Part shown: piece after piece, positions 1 to 9,196 of the stretch | Layout of the letters: every line of letters starts with the position of its first letter | Numbering within the stretch: position 1 is the first letter of the stretch | DNA from: Enterobacteriaceae bacterium RIT714 | GTDB taxonomy: Bacteria > Pseudomonadota > Gammaproteobacteria > Enterobacterales > Enterobacteriaceae | Reading direction: 5' to 3' | NCBI GenBank assembly: GCA_009668015.1 | Contig: WJYB01000016.1 | Location: forward strand, 1-64,000 | Length of the DNA stretch: 64,000 nucleotides | The notes under the pieces: model-generated | The model's database searches: none | Told to the model about the DNA's origin: nothing | Seen by the model: only the letters and a program-made list of their open reading frames with translations | Position numbers and translations under genes: made by a program

Positions 1-78
1 CCATCAAACAGATAATACCCACATAACCCAATAGGGTTATTAAAATATGGATAAAAATAACACTGCAATTCTATTTTA

Positions 79-124
79 TTGATCGCGATCAATTCCACCG
101 GCCTCTAAAGGCGCACTATATAAT
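79..124 (+). promoter_or_regulatory. FNR box and -10 element of the transporter-fumarase operon
   Basis: Positions 79-92 read TTGATCGCGATCAA, a perfect 14-bp palindrome matching the FNR consensus TTGAT-N4-ATCAA. A perfect TATAAT lies at 119-124. The centre of the box is about 41-45 bp upstream of the start point expected for that -10, the geometry of an FNR-activated class II promoter. This predicts anaerobic induction of the downstream transporter and fumarase. The long leader to the ATG at 285 shows nothing else that I recognise. Confidence 0.7.
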
Positions 125-284
125 CATCATTAATTTTTAATTTAACGTCTTTTAAGGTGCGTTAAATAGCTATTCAAGAAATAACCAGAAAGCACTTTAA
201 ATAACTAAAGAAAGCAAAGTAATTAAAAAAGTCGCGCTGTTATTTCTGCTAAACCGAATTTCTGACAACTTAAGAAGCAAACCT

Positions 285-1793
285 ATGAATGATAAAACAG
301 CTGTAACGCCTTCGGTGGCGAGCAAGCCAAAAGACGGTAACAAAAACCGTCTGATTATGATGGCCCTGCCCATTATTGTCGCAGTGCTGTTGTTGTTTGT
401 CCCGGTGCCTGAAGGCCTCCCGCCTTATGCCTGGCACTACTTCGCTATCTTTGTCGGCGTGATTGTCGGTTTGATTTTCGAACCGCTGCCGGGGGCGGTG
501 ATTGGCCTGACCGGCGTCGTCGCCATCGGCCTGTGTAGCCAGTGGGTGCTGTTCAGCCCGGAACAGCTGGCCGATCCTAAGTTCAAGCTGGCGGGGGCCT
601 CCTTTAAATGGGCGGTAAGCGGCTTTGGTAACTCCACCGTCTGGCTGATATTTGGCGCCTTTATGTTTGCCGCAGGCTACGACAAAACGCGTTTTGGCCG
701 CCGACTGGCGCTGATTCTGGTGAAATATTTAGGTCGTCGCAGCCTGACGCTGGGCTACGCGATTACCTTCGCCGACCTGCTGCTGGCTCCATTTACGCCG
801 TCCAACACGGCGCGTAGCGGCGGGACTATCTACCCGATTATCGCTAACCTGCCGCCTCTGTATGGGTCGAAGCCTAACGATCCCAGCGCACGTAAAATCG
901 GCTCTTACTTAATGTGGGTTGCCATCACCGCGGCCTGTATCACCAGCTCCATGTTCCTCTCCGCGCTCGCCCCTAACCTGCTGGCGCTGGCGCTGGTCAA
1001 AAGCATTGTGGGGATTGATATCTCCTGGGGCACCTGGTTTATCGCCTTCCTGCCGCTGGGCGTGCTGTTGATTCTGGTGATGCCGCTGCTGGCCTACTGG
1101 TTCTATCCGCCAGAAGTGAAAGTCAACGACGAAGTGCCGCTGTGGGCAAGCCGTGAACTGGAGAAACTGGGCAAGCTGTCGCGCAATGAAATTCTGCTGC
1201 TGGTCTTTGTATGCTGCGCCCTGCTGATGTGGATTTTTGCCGCCGCGTGGATTGAACCCGCCATGGCAGCCCTGCTGATCGTCGGTTTAATGCTGTGGAC
1301 TGGCGTCCTTGAGTGGAACGACATTACCGGCAACAAAGCCGCGTGGAATACCTTCGTCTGGTTCGCCACCCTGGTCGCTCTGGCTGACGGCCTCTCCTCA
1401 ACGGGCTTTATCGGCTGGCTGGGTAAAGAAGGCGGCGAACTGATGAGCGGGATTTCGCCAGGCGTGGCGACGGTCGTCCTGCTGCTGGCCTTCTATCTGC
1501 TGCACTACCTGTTTGCCAGCACCACCGCGCACACCACCGCGCTGCTGCCGGCGATGTTGACCATTGCCGCCACCATTCCGGGCATGAATATGGAAGTGTT
1601 CGTGCTGCTGATGGTGACCTCGCTGGGTATCATGGGGATCATCACCCCGTATGGCACTGGCCCTAGCCCGATTTACTACGGCAGCGGCTATCTGCCCACC
1701 AAAGATTACTGGCGTCTCGGCACCATCTTTGGCGCCATCTTCCTGGCGGCCCTGCTGCTGATTGGTTATCCGTGGATGTCCATGATGTTCTGA
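285..1793 (+). CDS. DASS-family dicarboxylate/tartrate:anion transporter
   Basis: 502 aa inner-membrane protein with about 12 hydrophobic segments. It resembles E. coli TtdT/CitT (divalent anion:Na+ symporter or antiporter family): the segments SPEQLADPKFK, APFTPSNTARSGG and the C-terminal TPYGTGPSPIYYGSGYLP with the following DYWRLG are close to TtdT. The SNT (residues 171-173) and TxP-type motifs are where the family binds sodium and carboxylate. It is followed 55 bp later by a class I fumarase, and the upstream FNR box points to anaerobic use. A role importing tartrate, malate or fumarate, or exchanging them for succinate, fits; the exact substrate cannot be read from sequence. Confidence 0.85.
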   Translation: MNDKTAVTPSVASKPKDGNKNRLIMMALPIIVAVLLLFVPVPEGLPPYAWHYFAIFVGVIVGLIFEPLPGAVIGLTGVVAIGLCSQWVLFSPEQLADPKFKLAGASFKWAVSGFGNSTVWLIFGAFMFAAGYDKTRFGRRLALILVKYLGRRSLTLGYAITFADLLLAPFTPSNTARSGGTIYPIIANLPPLYGSKPNDPSARKIGSYLMWVAITAACITSSMFLSALAPNLLALALVKSIVGIDISWGTWFIAFLPLGVLLILVMPLLAYWFYPPEVKVNDEVPLWASRELEKLGKLSRNEILLLVFVCCALLMWIFAAAWIEPAMAALLIVGLMLWTGVLEWNDITGNKAAWNTFVWFATLVALADGLSSTGFIGWLGKEGGELMSGISPGVATVVLLLAFYLLHYLFASTTAHTTALLPAMLTIAATIPGMNMEVFVLLMVTSLGIMGIITPYGTGPSPIYYGSGYLPTKDYWRLGTIFGAIFLAALLLIGYPWMSMMF

Positions 1794-1798
1794 TTCAT

Positions 1799-1830
1799 AA
1801 CCGCCGGAAGATAACGTCCGGCGGTTTTAT
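1799..1830 (+). terminator. Intergenic hairpin between transporter and fumarase
   Basis: A 10-bp perfect stem (AACCGCCGGA with TCCGGCGGTT) and an 8-nt loop, followed by TTATTTTAT, sits between the two genes of an apparent operon. It may be a leaky terminator or an mRNA-stabilising hairpin that sets the ratio of the two products. Confidence 0.6.
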
Positions 1831-1848
1831 TTTATGGAGTGATACGCA

Positions 1849-3498
1849 ATGTCGAACAAACCGTTTTATTATCAGAATCCCTTCCCGCTCGCACACGACG
1901 ATACCGAATACTACCTGCTGACCAAAGATCATGTGTCAGTCGCTGATTTTAACGGCGAAGAGATCCTCAAAGTGGAGCCCGAAGCCCTGACGCTGCTGGC
2001 CCAGCAGGCATTCCATGATGCCGCCTTTATGCTGCGCCCTTCGCATCAGCAGCAAGTTGCCGCTATCCTTAGCGACCCCGAAGCCAGCGAAAACGACAAA
2101 TATGTGGCGCTCCAGTTCCTGCGCAATTCCGAGATCGCTGCCAAAGGCGTGCTGCCGACCTGTCAGGATACGGGTACGGCGATCATTATGGGTAAAAAAG
2201 GCCAGCGCGTGTGGACCGGCGGCGGTGACGAAGCCGCGTTGAGTCAGGGCGTCTATAACACCTATATCGAAGACAACCTGCGCTATTCGCAAAACGCGGC
2301 GCTGGATATGTATCAAGAGGTGAATACCGGGACCAACCTGCCGGCGCAAATTGATGTGTACAGTGTTGATGGGGATGAATATAAATTCCTGTGCATGGCC
2401 AAAGGCGGCGGTTCAGCCAACAAAACGTATCTCTATCAGGAAACCAAAGCCCTGATTACGCCAGCCAAACTGAAAAATTATCTGGTTGAGAAAATGCGCT
2501 CACTGGGGACGGCGGCCTGCCCTCCTTATCATATCGCCTTTGTGATTGGCGGGACTTCCGCTGAAAGCACGCTGAAAACCGTGAAACTGGCTTCTACGCA
2601 CTACTACGATGGTCTGCCAACCGCAGGCAACGAGCATGGTCAGGCGTTCCGCGATGTTCAGCTGGAACAAGAACTGCTGAAAGAAGCCCAGAATCTCGGT
2701 CTCGGCGCGCAGTTCGGCGGCAAATATTTCGCTCACGATATCCGCGTGATCCGCCTGCCGCGTCATGGCGCCTCCTGCCCGGTCGGAATGGGCGTCTCCT
2801 GCTCAGCAGACCGTAACATCAGAGCCAAAATCAACCGCGACGGCATCTGGATCGAGAAGCTGGAACACAATCCCGCCCGGTACATTCCTGAATCATTGCG
2901 TCAGCAAGGCGAAGGCGATGTGGTGAGTATTAACCTGAACAGCCCGATGGAAACGATCCTGGCGCAGCTTTCTGCCCATCCCGTTTCGACGCGTCTGTCG
3001 CTGAACGGCACAATCATCGTGGCGCGCGATATCGCCCATGCGAAGCTAAAAGAGCTGCTGGATAACGGTGAAGAGCTGCCGCAGTACGTTAAAGATCACC
3101 CGATCTACTATGCGGGGCCGGCCAAAACGCCAGAGGGTTTTGCCTCCGGTTCGTTAGGCCCGACGACGGCAGGACGTATGGACTCTTACGTGGATTTACT
3201 GCAATCGCATGGTGCCAGTATGGTCATGCTGGCGAAAGGTAACCGTAGCCAGCAGGTCACCGACGCATGCCATCAACACGGCGGGTTCTATCTCGGCAGC
3301 ATTGGCGGCCCGGCGGCGGTGCTGGCTCAGGACAGTATCAAGAGCCTGGAGTGCGTGGCCTGGCCTGAACTGGGGATGGAAGCAGTCTGGAAAATCGAAG
3401 TCGAAAACTTCCCGGCGTTTATCCTGGTCGATGATAAAGGCAACGACTTCTTTCAGCAGATCCATAACAAGCAGTGTTCAGGCTGCTCGCAGCGATAA
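1849..3498 (+). CDS. Class I (iron-sulfur) fumarate hydratase, FumA/FumB type
   Basis: 549 aa, the length of E. coli FumA/FumB (548 aa). It catalyses reversible hydration of fumarate to L-malate with a 4Fe-4S cluster. The cluster cysteines are present: C105 in LPTCQDTGT, one in GTAACPPYH and one in GVSCSADRN. It is nearly collinear with FumA from MSNKPF to the C-terminal FFQQI segment; only the last few residues differ. Whether it is functionally FumA or FumB cannot be decided by recall. The neighbouring dicarboxylate transporter and the FNR site favour an anaerobic, FumB-like role. A strong terminator follows. Confidence 0.92.
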   Translation: MSNKPFYYQNPFPLAHDDTEYYLLTKDHVSVADFNGEEILKVEPEALTLLAQQAFHDAAFMLRPSHQQQVAAILSDPEASENDKYVALQFLRNSEIAAKGVLPTCQDTGTAIIMGKKGQRVWTGGGDEAALSQGVYNTYIEDNLRYSQNAALDMYQEVNTGTNLPAQIDVYSVDGDEYKFLCMAKGGGSANKTYLYQETKALITPAKLKNYLVEKMRSLGTAACPPYHIAFVIGGTSAESTLKTVKLASTHYYDGLPTAGNEHGQAFRDVQLEQELLKEAQNLGLGAQFGGKYFAHDIRVIRLPRHGASCPVGMGVSCSADRNIRAKINRDGIWIEKLEHNPARYIPESLRQQGEGDVVSINLNSPMETILAQLSAHPVSTRLSLNGTIIVARDIAHAKLKELLDNGEELPQYVKDHPIYYAGPAKTPEGFASGSLGPTTAGRMDSYVDLLQSHGASMVMLAKGNRSQQVTDACHQHGGFYLGSIGGPAAVLAQDSIKSLECVAWPELGMEAVWKIEVENFPAFILVDDKGNDFFQQIHNKQCSGCSQR

Positions 3499-3516
3499 GA
3501 TGATGTGAATGTGACT

Positions 3517-3545
3517 AAGCCAGGCTTTTGCGCCTGGCTTTTTTA
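3517..3545 (+). terminator. Rho-independent terminator after fumarase
   Basis: A 9-bp stem AAGCCAGGC / GCCTGGCTT with a 6-nt loop is followed by a run of T. Confidence 0.85.
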
Positions 3546-3723
3546 TTTCGAAAACTGGCGCAGGGAACGCCTGAACGACAATACTTCAGACTGACTGAGT
3601 TCACATATCTTGTGACGAAGCGGTAAAGGGGTATTCCTTCGCATGAGCAGAGTGATAAGGTACTCGTCGCACGGTGATTTTGAAGAGAAAAAACAACAGG
3701 AAAGGTGTTCTGCAGAGGAAAAG

Positions 3724-3813
3724 TGGCGGAGAGAGGGGGATTTGAACCCCCGGTAGAGTTGCCCCTACTCTAGTTTTCGAGACTAGTCCGTTCAGCCGCT
3801 CCGGCATCTCTCC
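3724..3813 (-). tRNA. serU: tRNA-Ser (CGA)
   Basis: A 90-nt class II tRNA with a long variable arm. On the minus strand it starts GGAGAGATGCCGGAGCGGCT and ends in CCA at 3724; the anticodon loop is TCTCGAAAA (anticodon CGA, reading UCG). It lies upstream of mtfA on the opposite strand, as serU does in E. coli. Confidence 0.95.
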
Positions 3814-3906
3814 GTTTTAAGGGTTGCCATATTGCCAGGTAATTTGGCATTTTAACAGGCCCTTATCCTGTAATTTTGTTCAAGTGATGAGTTTGCGAGC
3901 GAAGCG

Positions 3907-4704
3907 ATGATTAAATGGCCCTGGAAATCGAACGAAACCGCACCAAGCACCGCCCTTCCGTGGGAGGACGCGCTGGCCATCCCTGTTCTTGCCAGCCTGA
4001 CATCGGACGAACAGACCAGACTGGTACAGCTGGCCGATCGTTTTTTGCAGCAAAAACGCCTCGTCCCGCTGCAGGGATTTGAGCTGGATGCGCTGAAAAG
4101 CGCGCGAATCGCCCTGCTGTTCTGCTTACCGGTGCTTGAGCTGGGCATTGAATGGCTGGACGGCTTCCATGAAGTGCTGATCTACCCGGCGCCGTTCGTG
4201 GTGGATGACGAATGGGAAGATGACATCGGGCTGGTGCATAATCAGCGCGTGGTTCAGTCCGGACAGAGCTGGCAGCAAGGGCCCATTATTCTTAACTGGC
4301 TCGATATTCAGGACTCTTTCGATGCTTCCGGTTTTAACCTCATCGTCCACGAAGTCGCGCATAAGCTGGACACCCGCAATGGCGATCGGGCCAGCGGTGT
4401 GCCGTTTATCCCGCTGCGCGAAGTTGCGGGATGGGAGCACGATCTCCACGCGGCGATGAATAATATTCAGGATGAGATCGATCTGGTGGGCGAAAGCGCA
4501 GCCAGTATTGATGCCTACGCCGCCACCGATCCGGCAGAGTGCTTTGCCGTACTGTCGGAATATTTTTTCAGCGCACCGGAGCTGTTTGCGCCACGTTTTC
4601 CGGCCTTGTGGCAACGTTTTTGCCAGTTTTACCAGCAAGATCCTTTGCAACGCTTACGTGCGAATGAAGAGTTTGGCGGGCATTCCCCCTCTCAAGTACA
4701 CTAA
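3907..4704 (+). CDS. mtfA: MtfA (Mlc titration factor A), zinc metallopeptidase
   Basis: 265 aa, the same length as E. coli MtfA (YeeI). MtfA binds the glucose repressor Mlc, relieving repression of ptsG, and is an aminopeptidase. The zinc motif HEVAH is at residues 148-152 ([12 protein letters not shown]), and a downstream glutamate in [11 protein letters not shown] is positioned as the third ligand of this gluzincin-like family. It is a cytosolic protein with no signal peptide. It lies between tRNA-Ser and tRNA-Asn, as in E. coli. Confidence 0.95.
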   Translation: MIKWPWKSNETAPSTALPWEDALAIPVLASLTSDEQTRLVQLADRFLQQKRLVPLQGFELDALKSARIALLFCLPVLELGIEWLDGFHEVLIYPAPFVVDDEWEDDIGLVHNQRVVQSGQSWQQGPIILNWLDIQDSFDASGFNLIVHEVAHKLDTRNGDRASGVPFIPLREVAGWEHDLHAAMNNIQDEIDLVGESAASIDAYAATDPAECFAVLSEYFFSAPELFAPRFPALWQRFCQFYQQDPLQRLRANEEFGGHSPSQVH

Positions 4705-4757
4705 AAGAGCAGGTTGGCTCTTAATTAATCATTCGAATCAGCACGTTAAATTTAGTG

Positions 4758-4786
4758 TTGACACAAAATAGCGAGGCTATTAACAT
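4758..4786 (+). promoter_or_regulatory. Promoter of the first tRNA-Asn
   Basis: TTGACA at 4758-4763 and TAACAT at 4781-4786 with 17-bp spacing, about 19 bp before the mature tRNA. Each of the four tRNA-Asn copies has its own TTGACA-type promoter. Confidence 0.75.
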
Positions 4787-4804
4787 GCGCCTCGTTCACA
4801 CGAT

Positions 4805-4880
4805 TCCTCTGTAGTTCAGTCGGTAGAACGGCGGACTGTTAATCCGTATGTCACTGGTTCGAGTCCAGTCAGAGGAGCCA
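4805..4880 (+). tRNA. asnT: tRNA-Asn (GTT)
   Basis: A 76-nt tRNA from TCCTCTGTAG to encoded CCA, with anticodon GTT in the loop CTGTTAA. It is one of four copies in the window that read identical over all 76 nt. Its position next to mtfA matches asnT of E. coli. Confidence 0.96.
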
Positions 4881-4885
4881 AATTT

Positions 4886-4915
4886 AAAAAGCCTGCTTTT
4901 AAAGCAGGCTTTTTG
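4886..4915 (+). terminator. tRNA-Asn terminator
   Basis: Stem AAAAAGCCTGC / GCAGGCTTTTT with a short loop directly after the tRNA. The same hairpin type follows the other tRNA-Asn copies. Confidence 0.85.
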
Positions 4916-5200
4916 CTATCTGTCAGTTACGCTCTGACAATCCTGCCAGTTATCTCCGCTTAATACCTGCTTTGCACCTCACCTTTACTCACTGACTCAC
5001 TGATTCTGCTCTTGTGATTGCTTTACCTGTTAACGCATAAGCCTGTGAACACCCGTGATCCCGGTATGGTCATAAATGGACACAATTGCGCGCGTTTTGC
5101 CTCTCACTGCCGATTGTGAAGATTCAGGGTGCATGATATGTTATAAAATAACACTCAAATTCCGTGGTAACAGCCTCTGTGCCGCGCAGCAAATGAACCT
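4916..5200 (+). other. Intergenic region, no gene recognised
   Basis: 285 bp between the tRNA terminator and the SPFH cluster. The only ORF that covers part of it overlaps the start of the next gene in another frame and has no recognisable similarity. It presumably contains the promoter of the SPFH-ATPase operon, but I see no convincing -35/-10 pair or operator. Confidence 0.4.
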
Positions 5201-7165
5201 ATGCAATCGTCAAAATCAAATGAACCCGCACGCTCGCAGCGCCTGCCCCAGGCGCATTTTTTATTCGCTGCGCGGCAAGCCAGACGTGTCACGAGAGTGG
5301 TTTTCTTAACGGGTACTGTTGCCTTTCTGATGGTGATCGTGGCGCTCATGGTCACCATGTTTGACCCGACGTCGCGCTGGATGGCCTTTTTATGCAGCAC
5401 GGCGGCGGCGGGTGTCATACTGGCGCTCGCCCTGCACAATGCCGGGCGTATTTGCCAGTGGCGCGCCGATAAACAAAGCCCGGAAGCCACGCCTGCGCCC
5501 CCGGAGCCGGACGAGCCACCGTCCCTGATTTTTCAGAAGATGGTTGCTGCCATTCCTTTTAACTTCAAACGGGTTGATACGTTCCTGAAATCCGACGGCA
5601 TCAACCTGGGAACGATGGCTTTTATCGCGCTGTTTACCGTTCTGGCAGGCTGGGGAACGGATTACACGCCGCTGGCGGAAAGCGGAATTCGCTGGGTAAT
5701 CATCGGCGGCATTGCGCTGACGATCTTTATTCTGCTGGTGGCTGAACGTCATCTGGCGGCAACGGGGCAGGAAACCTGGCCGGAGGCCAATCTGCTCGCC
5801 CCCGTTCTGCGCCTGATGATGGCCGTATTGTTTTGCACACTCCCGATGCTGCTGTTCCCCGCGATCACCTCTCCCTGGCTGATTAACCTGCCCGCCATTC
5901 TTGTGGTCCCGGTGGCGATTGAGTTGATTTTGCGCGGCCTGTTTTCGCTGTTTCGCCCGCCGCGTAATGAGGAGGACGAGCCTGATTTTTTAGCGAAAAG
6001 CCGGCTTGCGCAGCTGCTTACCTGGCCACCGCGCCCGCTACGTTTTCTCCAGCAGGAGCTTCATCAGCATCTGGGGATTGATCTTCGCCAGCTCTGGGCT
6101 TTCACGGTTTTGCGTCGGGCGCTGTTACCCGTCATCGCAGTGATGATGCTATGCGGCTGGCTACTGACGGGTCTCCAACAACTCTCCGCCGATCAGCGAG
6201 GCATTTACGAGCGCTTCGGCAAGCCTGTCGCGGTGCTCTCTCCCGGTCTGCACGCCGGACTCCCGTGGCCGTTTGGCCAGGTGATCGTGACTGAAAATGG
6301 TCAGGTGCATGAACTGGCCGCCGGCGAAACGCCCGATGACCGCGAACCGCTCGTACCGGCTGATGCGGAGGGCAATGCGCCCGCCAGCGCTAACCGTCTG
6401 TGGGATGCCACGCATAATTTCGACAAAGCACAGATTATCGCCAGCCAGAGCGGACAGCAGCAAAGTCTGCAAATCATGAACAGCGATGTGCGCTTTATGT
6501 GGCGTATAGGACTGTCCGATGATGCAGCGCTGGCCGCGGCCTACAACAGCAACAATCTTGCGGAACTCATCCGCAGCACGGCAAATCAGGTGCTGGTGCA
6601 TCAGTTTTCCGCCATGACGCTCGAAGGTTTGCTGGGGGCTCAGCGCAACGATTTAAGCCAGCGGCTCAACCAGGCGGTTCAGCAGCGACTCGATCAACTC
6701 CACAGCGGGGTCGAGCTCCTTTCGACGGTGGTGGAAGCCATCCATCCTCCTGCCGGGGCCGCAGATGCGTTCCACGGCGTACAGGCCGCCCAGATTACCG
6801 CGCAATCACTGATATTTAACGAACGCGGACATGCCGCCGAACTGACTGCCAGCGCGGCAACAACCGCCACTTCCCGGCGCAATGACGCCCAGGCCAGTGC
6901 GACAGATGTTCTGAGCAAAGCTCAGGCCACCGCCGTTCAATTCACTGCACAGAAAAATGCCCAGGCCAAAGCCGGGCAAGTCTACATCGACGAGCAGTGG
7001 CTGAAAAAATTACAGCAAACCCTGGCGGGCCGCCCGCTGCTGATCATCGACCATCACATTGGCGTCGGGTCACCGCCCACGCTCGATCTTCGCGAATTTC
7101 CATCATTAAACGCAGCGGCGCAGCACGATACGCCCGTTAAACCTGCACAGGAGCCCTCCCGTTGA
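5201..7165 (+). CDS. Large SPFH (HflK-like) membrane protein with extended N-terminal membrane domain
   Basis: 654 aa. The first ~325 residues hold several hydrophobic helices (about seven) with a proline-rich cytosolic stretch (PEATPAPPEPDEPP). A prohibitin/SPFH domain starts near residue 325 (LSADQRGIYERFGKPV, then LSPGLHAGLPWPFG), followed by an Ala/Gln-rich helical region typical of HflK/stomatin C-termini. True HflK is about 420 aa with one TM segment, so the polytopic N-terminus is unusual. The stop codon overlaps the TTG start of the next SPFH gene, so the cluster is translationally coupled. NCBI-style annotation would be 'protease modulator HflK', but a link to FtsH is not shown. The start at 5201 has a weak ribosome site. 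Confidence 0.75.
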   Translation: MQSSKSNEPARSQRLPQAHFLFAARQARRVTRVVFLTGTVAFLMVIVALMVTMFDPTSRWMAFLCSTAAAGVILALALHNAGRICQWRADKQSPEATPAPPEPDEPPSLIFQKMVAAIPFNFKRVDTFLKSDGINLGTMAFIALFTVLAGWGTDYTPLAESGIRWVIIGGIALTIFILLVAERHLAATGQETWPEANLLAPVLRLMMAVLFCTLPMLLFPAITSPWLINLPAILVVPVAIELILRGLFSLFRPPRNEEDEPDFLAKSRLAQLLTWPPRPLRFLQQELHQHLGIDLRQLWAFTVLRRALLPVIAVMMLCGWLLTGLQQLSADQRGIYERFGKPVAVLSPGLHAGLPWPFGQVIVTENGQVHELAAGETPDDREPLVPADAEGNAPASANRLWDATHNFDKAQIIASQSGQQQSLQIMNSDVRFMWRIGLSDDAALAAAYNSNNLAELIRSTANQVLVHQFSAMTLEGLLGAQRNDLSQRLNQAVQQRLDQLHSGVELLSTVVEAIHPPAGAADAFHGVQAAQITAQSLIFNERGHAAELTASAATTATSRRNDAQASATDVLSKAQATAVQFTAQKNAQAKAGQVYIDEQWLKKLQQTLAGRPLLIIDHHIGVGSPPTLDLREFPSLNAAAQHDTPVKPAQEPSR

Positions 7166-8151
7166 GCCATTCACATCATCATGGTTGCCATCACGGCTGC
7201 AACCACGGCCACCCTTCTGACTCGCAGCCCGCCAAAAAAGGCACGGGCAAACGCCTCGCCATTGCGGCTGCGTTAGGTTTGATCCTCGCGGCTGCGGCAA
7301 GCCTTGTGCAGGTGCGGTCCGGTGAATCGCTGGTGATCACCCGTTTTGGCGATCCGGTGCGCGTTTTACTTAAACCTGGCCTGGCCTGGCGTTTACCCGC
7401 TCCGTTTGAAATCGCCACGCCGGTCGATTTACGCCTGCGCACCACCTCCAGCGGTTTGCAGGATGTCGGTACGCGCGACGGGCTACGCATTATCGTTCAG
7501 TCCTATGCAATCTGGCAGGTCGATAACACCCCGGAGCACGTGCAGCGCTTCATGCGTGCGGTGCAAAATCAGCCCGATGAAGCCGCACGACAAATCCGCA
7601 CTTATCTCGGTTCGGCGCTGGAAACAACCGCCAGCGGGTTTACCCTCTCCCAGCTGGTCAATACTGACAGCAAACAGGTACAGCTCAGCCAGTTCGAAGC
7701 GCATCTGAAGGCGCAAATCAGCCAGTCGCTTCTGGAAAGCTATGGCATTCGCCTGGTCCAGACAGGCACAGAACGCCTGACCCTGCCCGCCGTCACCTTA
7801 AATGCCACGGTGGACAGGATGCGCGCCGAGCGTGAAACCATCGCCACCGAACGCACCGCCGACGGTAAACGCGCTGCCGCAGAAATTCGCTCCGCCGCCG
7901 AGCGCGACGCGCGGATTGTCGAGGCGCAGGCCTCCGTGCAGGCGGCGAACATCGAAGCGCAGTCTCAGGTGCAGGCCGCCGATATCTATGCCAAAGCCTA
8001 CGCCAGCTCCCCGCAGCTCTATGTTCTACTCCGTCAGCTTGATGCGCTCAGTGGCATGGTGAACTCGCATACCCGGCTGGTATTACGGACCGATGCCGCG
8101 CCGTTCAGTTTGTTAGTAGATGGACCAAAACTGGGCAATCAGCATGAGTGA
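7162..8151 (+). CDS. SPFH (HflC-like) protein with His/Cys-rich N-terminus
   Basis: 329 aa, starting at TTG (7162), which overlaps the upstream stop, with GGAG a few bases before it. The first 17 residues (MSHSHHHGCHHGCNHGH) hold eight His and two Cys, a likely metal-binding tail; one TM helix follows (~30-47), then the SPFH domain (VRSGESLVITRFGDPV, LKPGLAWRLPAPF). The C-terminal half is the Ala/Glu-rich helix of HflC (ATERTADGKRAAAEIRSAAE). The metal-binding tail and the downstream heavy-metal ATPase suggest the cluster scaffolds a metal pump in a membrane microdomain; that is inference. Confidence 0.78.
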   Translation: MSHSHHHGCHHGCNHGHPSDSQPAKKGTGKRLAIAAALGLILAAAASLVQVRSGESLVITRFGDPVRVLLKPGLAWRLPAPFEIATPVDLRLRTTSSGLQDVGTRDGLRIIVQSYAIWQVDNTPEHVQRFMRAVQNQPDEAARQIRTYLGSALETTASGFTLSQLVNTDSKQVQLSQFEAHLKAQISQSLLESYGIRLVQTGTERLTLPAVTLNATVDRMRAERETIATERTADGKRAAAEIRSAAERDARIVEAQASVQAANIEAQSQVQAADIYAKAYASSPQLYVLLRQLDALSGMVNSHTRLVLRTDAAPFSLLVDGPKLGNQHE

Positions 8152-9196
8152 ACACCGTTTCCCTGAATCCGCAGGGCCGTGGACCCAGTCGATACGCCTC
8201 GCCTTTTTCGCTCTGCTGGCGCTGACTTTACTCGCCGCTGGTGTGTGGCTGTTTTCCAACGTGCGACAGATCCCTGCCGACAGCCAGGCGGTGGTATTGA
8301 GTTTTGGCGCGCAACAGCGCGTCGAAGGACCGGGTTTGCTGCTGGCATGGCCCTCCCCGATTAATGACGTGGTGATAGTCCCCGCCTTTGACCGCGTGAT
8401 CGAACATCACGTTACCGCGCTTATGCGCTCTTCCGACGCGCAGGAGATGGATTTTCAGGGCGCGAGCAGTAACGACACCCTGGCCGGTTCGGGGTATTTG
8501 CTCACCGGGGATGCGGGCGTGGTGCAGCTGGATATCAGCGTGTTTTATCGCGTCAGAACGCCGATGGCCTGGGTGCTACAGGGGCCGCATGTTATTCCGG
8601 CGCTGGACAGGCTGGTGGAACGCGCAGCGGTGGCGGTGTGTGCCTCGCGCGATCTGGATACCATCCTGGTGGCGCGCCCGGAAATCATGGGCAGCGATTC
8701 GAACGTGGCCCAGCTGCGCGAACGTCTGCGCGCAGACGTGCAGCATAACGTTGAGCAAAACCTGCTGCGGCTTGCCAACGCCGGCGCCGATCTGGGGATC
8801 ACTCTTGAACGGGTGACGGTGCAATCGACGCTCCCCCGCGCCACCGTTTCCGCGTTCAATGCAGTATTAACCGCTACTCAGCAGGCTTCACAGGCGGTGG
8901 CCAGCGCCCGCACGGACGCCTCTCTGACCCGGCAAAAGGCCACGCAGCGAGTGGATCAACTGTTGCAGATATCCCAGGCCAATGCCCAGGAAAATGTCGC
9001 GAAAGCGCAGGCAGACACCGCAACGATCACCCGGTTAACGCGTAACCATTCCGATCCCGATCTGCTGGCACGGATTTATCGCGAGCGGATCGCCGCTATC
9101 CTCGCGCAGGCAGAATCGGTCGTCACTATCGCACCGCAGGATGATGCGCATCTCATCCTTCAGACCGCAGGGCAAAAGGACACTTCAACCCCATGA
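8144..9196 (+). CDS. SPFH (HflK-like) single-pass membrane protein
   Basis: 350 aa from the ATG at 8144 (MSEHRFPES), which overlaps the previous gene by 8 bp; an in-frame ATG at 8120 exists but would overlap more. One TM helix (~20-40), then an SPFH domain (IPADSQAVVLSFGAQQRVEGPGL) and the HflK-like DRLVERAAVAVCASRDLDTI region and helical tail. It is the third SPFH protein of the cluster and overlaps the ATPase start by 4 bp (ATGA). Confidence 0.78.
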   Translation: MSEHRFPESAGPWTQSIRLAFFALLALTLLAAGVWLFSNVRQIPADSQAVVLSFGAQQRVEGPGLLLAWPSPINDVVIVPAFDRVIEHHVTALMRSSDAQEMDFQGASSNDTLAGSGYLLTGDAGVVQLDISVFYRVRTPMAWVLQGPHVIPALDRLVERAAVAVCASRDLDTILVARPEIMGSDSNVAQLRERLRADVQHNVEQNLLRLANAGADLGITLERVTVQSTLPRATVSAFNAVLTATQQASQAVASARTDASLTRQKATQRVDQLLQISQANAQENVAKAQADTATITRLTRNHSDPDLLARIYRERIAAILAQAESVVTIAPQDDAHLILQTAGQKDTSTP

